From Immersiella caudata (Eukaryota > Ascomycota > Sordariomycetes > Sordariales > Lasiosphaeriaceae): a stretch of 64,000 nucleotides of DNA. The translations under genes and the position numbers were made by a program. Below the pieces are notes generated by a model, which was given only the letters and a program-made list of their open reading frames with translations, did no database searches and was not told the DNA's origin. This document shows positions 58,110 to 64,000 of this stretch, piece after piece; the stretch's first letter is position 1, and each line of letters opens with the position of its first letter. The stretch spans positions 1,054,001 through 1,118,000 of the forward strand of contig JAULSU010000007.1 of the NCBI GenBank assembly GCA_030512335.1. Reading direction: 5' to 3'.

Positions 58110-59851
58110 TTAGAAGTGGATAGCCTTGGCGTATGTTGCCATGGCCGCCTCCTTGAACGCCTCGGCCAGCGTCGGGTGGGCGTGGCAAGTGCGCGCAATG
58201 TCCTCGCTAGATGCACCGTACTCGAGCGCCAATGTGCCCTCGGCAATCATCTCACCGGCGTTGGGGCCGATAATGTGCACACCCAGCAGCCTGTCCGTCT
58301 CGGGATCAGCGATCATCTTGACCATGCCGTCCGTATCGAGGTTGGTCTTCGCGCGCGAGTTGGCGCTGAACGGGAACGTGCCGACGCGGTACTTAATGCC
58401 CGCCTTCTTCAGGTCCTGCTCCGACTGTCCAACCCACGCGACCTCGGGAAAGGTGTACATGACCGACGGAATGCAGCCATAGTTAACGTGTCCGTAGCCC
58501 TTCTTGATGTACTCCACCACAGCCACCGCCTCCTCCTCGGCCTTGTGCGCAAGCATGGGGCCAAACGTGACGTCACCGACGCAGCGGATATGGGGGATCT
58601 TGGTGCGGTATTCCGAGTCGATGATTACGCGGCCGCGCTCGTCGAGCTCCAGGCCGATGTTTTCGAGACCGAGGCCGCCAGTGTAGGGTCGGCGACCGAT
58701 CGCAACGAGGACGACGTCCGCCTCGAGCTATGAGGAGTCAGCAATGCATCCACCGCATAGTTTCCATCTAGACTTACCGTCTCGGCCTTGCCACCCTTAG
58801 CAGAGTCGACCTCGAGCTTGACCAGCTCGCCAGACTTGTCGCCGCTGAGGACCTTGGTGCCTGTCTTGAAGTTGATTCCCTGCTTCTTGAGGATCTTCTG
58901 CGCCGACTTGGCAATCTCAAGGTCCATGCCGGGCCCACCGATCTGGTCGAGGAACTCCACCACGGTAACCTGGGATCCCAATCGCGACCAGACCGAGGCC
59001 ATCTCGAGACCAATGATACCGCCACCAATCACGACCAACTTCTTTGGCACCTGCTCGAGCGCGATGGCACCAGTGCTGGTGATGACGCGCTGCTCATCGA
59101 TCTCAAGGCCGGGGAAGGGGGTGGCCTCGCTGCCGGTGGCAATAAGAATGTTCTTTCCCCTGACACTCGTCTCACCGCCGTCGTTCAGCTGCACCTTAAT
59201 CGTGTGCTCGTCCTGGAAAGCGCCCGCGCCCTTGATATACTCGACGCCGTTCTTCTTGAAGAGGAACTCGACGCCCTTGGTGAGACCCGACACCGACTGC
59301 TCCTTCGCCTTCATCAGCTGCTTGAGGTTGAGCTTGACATCGCCAACCTCGATGCCGCGGTGTTTGGAGTCGTGGAGGATCTGGTGGTAGAGATGCGAGT
59401 TGTTGAGTAGCGATTTGGAGGGGATGCAGCCGACGTTGAGGCAGGTTCCGCCGAGCGTTCCACGCTTCTCGATACATGTGACCTACACGCGTCAATAAAC
59501 CAATGCATTGGCGTGTGTAATCCGGTGAATAATATACCTTCATACCCTCCTGTCCAGCCTTGATGGCAGCAACATAGCCCGCAACACCACCGCCGACGAT
59601 GACGAGGTCCTTCTCCTCTGTTCAACCCAGTCAGCCGCAACTCTCGCAGCACCGAGACTCGGGATAATGCTAACCAGCAGCAGACGCATACGTCCTGCTC
59701 CATCGCGACGTCGAGGAAACAATCCTGGGCAAGCTGCGATGACGCATCAGCACACCGAGCTATTTTTCCACCCTTCCCCAACACAACCCTACCTCGACGG
59801 CACAAAGGCCGGCCTGGCCACAGTCCTCGCTATTAATCTCTGCGACAGCAT
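58110..59851 (-). CDS. LPD1: Dihydrolipoyl dehydrogenase, mitochondrial (E3)
   Basis: This FAD enzyme reoxidises the lipoyl groups of pyruvate, 2-oxoglutarate and branched-chain dehydrogenase complexes and the glycine cleavage system, passing electrons to NAD. Five exons: 59851..59793, 59733..59675, 59617..59538, 59482..58778, 58727..58110, for 506 residues. The N-terminus (MLSQRLIARTVARPAFVPSS) is a basic mitochondrial import sequence. The FAD-binding GGGVAG is at 48-53, the redox disulfide in GGTCLNVGCIPSK uses Cys80 and Cys85, the NAD fold is VVIGGGIIGLEMASVWSRLG, the second FAD site is RCVGDVTFGPMLAHKAEEE, and the catalytic His is in CHAHPTLAEAFKEA. The first three introns are 49-59 bp; the fourth is 50 bp. 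The exon joins at EEKDLVIVGGG and ETLEADVVLVAIGRRP agree with the family. Confidence 0.96.
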
Positions 59852-61028
59852 TGTTGTGAATTGACGTTAAATGCTATCAGTCCTTGATAGAAACTTAATT
59901 GACAGCGAGAGGAATTCCCCGGTAGCGACGGGAGAACACAAAAAAACGTGGCGGGAAGAATGGTGATGTCGGTAAGGTTCGCGGAAGCGGTTGGTGGCTA
60001 CTGGCTTCGCGGAATTGGAGATGCGAGATGTTGGCAGCTGTCGCCCAGTCCTTGAAAAAAAAGTCCCTGTTTCTTCAACCGTCGGGAAGCGTGCTAGCCA
60101 AGCTCCGTCCTGGCTCGGGATTGGTTGATCGTCTTGAGCGGGACCTGCTAAAAAGCGCTGGCGCGCAGTCAGCCAGCTGTCGCGGCGATTCTTGGGGTCG
60201 CTCGCTCTAGACCCCTGCCGATGAATTCCGCAGGGGCAAAGTTTGAGATGGATGCGTGACCCGATCACTGGGATTGCTCCAGAACTTCGGATGCTAAGCT
60301 AAGCCGCTCGACTGCGATGGAAAGCTGACCTCCAACTGACTAATTTTTAGAATTTGCGGTGATGATTGCCTTTTTTTTTTTTTTTTTTTTTTTTGTTAGG
60401 ATGACCATTACTCCATTTTACACAATGTCCGGAAGACTCCGGGAGCGTCCGCGGCAAGTAATATCGGTGCCGACCCGAATATGGAGTCACTAGTCTCCTG
60501 CCACGTGCCTGCTTGATGTTGCTATTGGAGGTTTCGTTGAGCAAAAGAATGTCTAGAAGATACCGGCCTTTACCAGTCCTTGAAACAGAACCTTAGACTG
60601 GGTGAAGGAGACATCTTTAGCACGTAAAAAGGCGCATCCCTTTCCAGCAAGCATCACTCTGAAGAGCTGAACAAGGTCTGAGATGCAGATGTGGAGTAAA
60701 GTAGCCTTGATGGCAGCTAGGTTATTTCTTGAGAATGCCTATCTGCACTATATCCCTACGCATAACCCCTAACGACCCATCCCTTCGCCCCAAGTCCCAA
60801 GGCATCTTCTGACTAGGTCAGTAACGAGGTATTTACTAGCCCAGACGCCTTCTTTTACTTCAGAAGCGGCCTCAGTATCGAGGGCGAAAGTTATGTATGT
60901 GTGCGTATGGTGCAAATAGACATTCCGTATTTCTTCCACGTGTTGGGTATCACTTAATGCTAGGCAGCATGCTCTAAAGCTTGGTTTTGACACATCCGGG
61001 TCCCCATCGCAACCCCTGAGGAGCCGAA
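59852..61028. other. 1.2-kb intergenic interval
   Basis: This holds the dihydrolipoyl dehydrogenase promoter and the SGD1 3' UTR. A run of 24 T lies at 60371-60394. The open frames inside are short and without motif. Confidence 0.5.
60371..60394 (+). repeat. Homopolymer of 24 T
   Basis: An unbroken T run in the intergenic interval reads as A24 on the minus strand. It lies 635 bp past the SGD1 stop codon and 520 bp upstream of the dehydrogenase start. A shorter T14 run is at 331-344. Confidence 0.85.
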
Positions 61029-63533
61029 CTACTCCTCCATCAGCGCATCTTCCAACGTCTTCTCTGCGATCTTGCACGCCGCCTTGAGCTTCTGGGTATC
61101 CGACTTGCTACCAGCCAGATCCGTCTTCCCCACCACTTTCCTCAGAAACCACTGCAGTCCTCTGCCAAACTCTGGGTTGCCCTCCGCTGCCTTGAAGACA
61201 GAAGTGACAGCAGCCTTAACGCCGTTCTCGCTGGCCTGACACTCCTGGAAAACAGTGATGAGCATGACCTCAACGAAGGCCTTTGTCATCTTCTGTAAAT
61301 AAGGCAGGTTCAGACACTTTAGAATGCCAATCCCCAGCGATCCATCAGCGACCAATGTGCCGAACATCTTGGCGTTGTTGACAAGCCGTCGTAGCGGGAT
61401 GTCTTCCTCTTCATCCCTATCGTCTGCATCCTCGCCAAAGATGGTCTCTCCCAGCCTCCTGAAAAACTTCCAGAGGCCGTTTTGGAAGCCCCATTTGATC
61501 CGCGCATCCGAGCAGAGCTTCTTCGCGACAAATGTGTAATAGGGGTTGTACGCCTTCTCTGCACCGCAGCATTGCATGACGACAAACGGTATCTCCTTTC
61601 GCCGCTCCTTGTTGAGACGAAGCTTGTTGATTCGCACATATGCGTCTTCGCAGTCGCACCCGCACACGATGGCAACAAAAAGGGCTCGACGGACATCGGT
61701 GTTCATCATCTGTTGCCTCGCAAGTTCTGCGACATCAGGGCCATCTGAGAGGTCTGTGATGACGATGCTGTCTTCATCGCTGTCTTCATCGTCGACGGCT
61801 TCTTCCTTGCTGGACTTCTCCCCGGCCGATGGGCCAGCCCAGCTTGCGCCAACAAGCCACCACTTGCCTCTGTTGTCCGAGTCTTGGATATCTTTGAGGC
61901 TTATCCGCAGAGGTTCAGTGGACTTGAGTTTTCTTGAGCTTAGAGAACCCAAGGTTTTCTTCATCCGCGTGCTATGCTCGGAGACAATAGCCGACGCGCC
62001 AACTCCGGTTTTCATCTTATTATTCTTGAGGTCATGAATGGTGTCGATCATGAACTTCGTCCTGACGCTGAGGTTCTGCTCCCCGATCTTGGCCATCGCT
62101 GGACGGATCAAGGTAACGATATCCTTCAACGCCATCGGATCGTCGTGCCGGAGCGCCAGGCCAGACATACGAACAATTCTGAGGAGTAGCTCTGCCGTAA
62201 GTTCAGAGAGATCCTCGAGAAGCATGCGAATGTAGTCGAAGAGAAGATTGGGGCCTATGAGCTGGAAGTTGTAGAGCTGGGAAAGAAAAGTGATGAGGTT
62301 GGAGGTTTGTTTCGGGACGGTAGAGAGGTCCGCTGCCGCCTCTCTCGCCTCTCCGTAGTACTTTGTAAATCGCTCCACAACTTCTTGAATGAGCTGAGCG
62401 CCAAAGTCCATGCCGATGACCTTGTAGGCGGCTGTGGCAAACCCAGCGTTGAGAATGAGGTGTGTGTCGGGAAGGGCGGTGGGCTCGCAGATCTGGGTCA
62501 ACAGCAGATCTACCAGCGCCGAGGTGACATGCTGGCGCGGGTGCTCTCTGTAGAGCTTCTCAATCCCCCCAATGATGGATACAAGGTTTGAATCCGTCAC
62601 TCGATTTACGAGACCCTGAGTCACTCGGCGGATCCGCGCCACCAATTCCGCATCCGAGCCGGTTTCCTTCCGTAGGGACGGAGGCACGTATTTCGCGGTT
62701 TGCTGCCCTGTTACTGGTGCAAAATATGGGTTCTCCCGTACCGACTTCTTATTCTGCTGTGGCTCTTCTTCCGATTTGTCCCCCTCCTTGTCCATGTCTC
62801 GATCAGAGAAGCCTCTGAAGCTATCTTCTGAAGCGTCGGAATCCGCAGGCTCGTCGGAATTGTCGAGGTCTTTGCGTCTAGAGGATTTTCTTCTCTTGCT
62901 GGCGAGCCACTCGTCGGCCTCTGATTTGCGCTTCTTCGTCTCCTGAGTCTCTTCGTCGACATAGCCCCCACCTAGATCCTCGAGAAGGTCTCCCAGTCCG
63001 TCGTCCTGGAAGGACTGGGGTAAAGTTTTGCGTCCTTTCAGCCCCAGTTTCCTTTCGAGGTCAGCGATCTCCTTGTCATCCTGGGCAAGCTTTTCCTTGA
63101 CGGCCTTGGGGATTGCCGCTTTTGATGAAGGGGCCTTTCGCTTTTGATTCTCCTCCTCGTCTTCTTCGTCTTCAGAGGAAAATACACCTCCGTCCTGTTC
63201 GTATTCCTGCAGGCTCAGATCCTCGCTGTTGTCGTCCTCGTCGAGAAGCATACCGTCTAGCTCTTCATCCTCTTCGCTCTCCGGCTCCGGTCTTTTCTTC
63301 GTGATCGGTTTCGGTTTCGGGATTGCATCTTTCCCTCGTCTCGGTGGAGGTGTCGGCTTCGCCGCGCCATGCCTATTCCCTTTCTTCTGATCCCTTTGAG
63401 CCTTCCTCCGATCCTTTCTCGAAAGCTCTGGGAAGCCTTTCTTCTTCCTCGCTGGCCCTCCCGAGTCAGCCAGCTGCCTCAGCAAATGCGGCGGCAGGCT
63501 CGGGCTGCCCCGTCGACCCGTCTTCGGCGGCAT
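61029..63533 (-). CDS. SGD1: SGD1/NOM1, nucleolar MIF4G-MA3 ribosome-biogenesis factor
   Basis: Sgd1/NOM1 is a nucleolar protein needed for small-subunit pre-rRNA processing and associates with a DEAD-box helicase. This is a single exon of 834 residues (yeast Sgd1 is 899). The basic N-terminus carries nucleolar-type Lys/Arg clusters (KKKGFPELSRKDRRKAQRDQ) and long acidic runs (ESEEDEELDG, SSEDEEDEEEN). KYVPPSLRKETGSDAELVAR begins the MIF4G domain, about residues 285-490, with helices such as LQEYEQ-like acidic parts before it and LAELLLRIVRMSGLALRHDD-type helices within it. The MA3 domain, about 605-720, begins MNTDVRRALFVAIVCGCDC and includes VVMQCCGAEKAYNPYYTFVA. The C-terminus is Lys/Glu-rich. 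No intron is needed. Five copies of a 13-bp motif lie upstream of its start. Confidence 0.93.
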   Translation of the reverse strand: MPPKTGRRGSPSLPPHLLRQLADSGGPARKKKGFPELSRKDRRKAQRDQKKGNRHGAAKPTPPPRRGKDAIPKPKPITKKRPEPESEEDEELDGMLLDEDDNSEDLSLQEYEQDGGVFSSEDEEDEEENQKRKAPSSKAAIPKAVKEKLAQDDKEIADLERKLGLKGRKTLPQSFQDDGLGDLLEDLGGGYVDEETQETKKRKSEADEWLASKRRKSSRRKDLDNSDEPADSDASEDSFRGFSDRDMDKEGDKSEEEPQQNKKSVRENPYFAPVTGQQTAKYVPPSLRKETGSDAELVARIRRVTQGLVNRVTDSNLVSIIGGIEKLYREHPRQHVTSALVDLLLTQICEPTALPDTHLILNAGFATAAYKVIGMDFGAQLIQEVVERFTKYYGEAREAAADLSTVPKQTSNLITFLSQLYNFQLIGPNLLFDYIRMLLEDLSELTAELLLRIVRMSGLALRHDDPMALKDIVTLIRPAMAKIGEQNLSVRTKFMIDTIHDLKNNKMKTGVGASAIVSEHSTRMKKTLGSLSSRKLKSTEPLRISLKDIQDSDNRGKWWLVGASWAGPSAGEKSSKEEAVDDEDSDEDSIVITDLSDGPDVAELARQQMMNTDVRRALFVAIVCGCDCEDAYVRINKLRLNKERRKEIPFVVMQCCGAEKAYNPYYTFVAKKLCSDARIKWGFQNGLWKFFRRLGETIFGEDADDRDEEEDIPLRRLVNNAKMFGTLVADGSLGIGILKCLNLPYLQKMTKAFVEVMLITVFQECQASENGVKAAVTSVFKAAEGNPEFGRGLQWFLRKVVGKTDLAGSKSDTQKLKAACKIAEKTLEDALMEE

Positions 63534-64000
63534 CGTGAGGCCTGCAGCAAATAGGCGGAGGCGTTCTTAAAATGCATAGAGGCCTGTCGATAATGTAAAG
63601 AGGTATTCGAAATATCCTTTGGTGCCCTCGTTGAAAAAGGAAAGCCGTTGAGAATGCGAAGAGGCATGGGCTGCTTTTAATCGCCTGCGTGCGGTTAACT
63701 TTTTAGTGGGTCCAACTTCCAGACGCAAGGCGCCGAGGGCAGCTGCTATCCGGCAAGATGCCCCACTAATCACCGTCTATAACCCATGTGGGAGCCCTGT
63801 GCCTGAACTGGAAAAGGCGCTGTTTGAATGCAAAGAGGGCATTTTAATTATGCATTTATGTCTTCTAATCCAAAACTAAGGCCTCCTGGGAATGCACTGA
63901 GGCATAGGCTACGTGAACTCACTGCTCCGACTAGTGGGTTGCTAAAGAAATAGTCCTGCTAACCTAAGGAAATAACTAGCCCGGTGCCCCTGCTCCCAGA
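63534..64000. promoter_or_regulatory. SGD1 upstream region with repeated 13-bp motif
   Basis: Five copies of a motif, read on the minus (SGD1 sense) strand as GCCTCTTTGCATT or close to it, lie at 63571-63583, 63592-63604, 63653-63665, 63827-63839 and 63891-63903, all in one orientation. TAGTGGG also occurs three times (63704-63710, 63932-63938, and in reverse at 63762-63768). No gene was seen. Confidence 0.6.

Overview
The window is nuclear DNA of a filamentous ascomycete, most likely a sordariomycete (Sordariales/Chaetomiaceae-like). Genes lie on both strands at roughly one per 3 kb. Most introns are 45-125 bp with GTAAGT-like donors, CTAAC/CTGAC branch sites and CAG/TAG acceptors. The gene set is the conserved Pezizomycotina core. 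I saw no bacterial features, operons, CRISPR, rRNA, convincing tRNA or intact transposon. Exon chains below were built by hand from splice signals and reading frame. Every multi-exon total divides by three, and protein names come from recognised motifs, not from a search.

Layout. 0.5-10 kb: a small membrane protein (+), a Zn2Cys6 transcription factor (-), a 2.2-kb gap, and the exportin-5/Msn5 gene with nine exons (-). 11-24 kb: diphthine methyltransferase DPH7 (-) head-to-head with a DUF1917 protein (+); NatC catalytic subunit NAA30 (-) head-to-head with the PDAT acyltransferase LRO1 (+); the actin regulator LDB17/SPIN90 (+); mitoribosomal uS17m (+); a zinc metalloproteinase with a C-terminal jacalin-like domain (-). 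24-36 kb: a 2.8-kb gap, a Whi5/Nrm1-type G1/S repressor (+), a single-pass membrane protein with a Ser/Thr/Ala-rich half (-), and an unrecognised 572-aa protein (+). 36-51 kb: metacaspase (-), a 3-kb gap, the spindle-pole-body coiled-coil protein PcpA/Pcp1 (-) head-to-head with augmin subunit HAUS1 (+), then VAC14 (-). 52-64 kb: a 66-aa small gene (-), a cytochrome-b5/delta-8 sphingolipid desaturase (-), mitochondrial dihydrolipoyl dehydrogenase (-) and the ribosome-biogenesis factor SGD1/NOM1 (-).

The genes are mostly functionally unrelated housekeeping genes. The clearest functional pairing is PcpA-HAUS1: a pericentrin-like gamma-tubulin anchor and an augmin subunit, both microtubule-nucleation factors, start only 452 bp apart on opposite strands, and that interval carries a nested palindrome built from opposed CCAAT boxes. 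Other unexplained signals are five copies of a 13-bp motif upstream of SGD1, a 358-bp metacaspase intron holding an inverted repeat and a direct repeat, and a 54-nt stop-free intron in VAC14. I did not find a clear previously undescribed multi-gene system.
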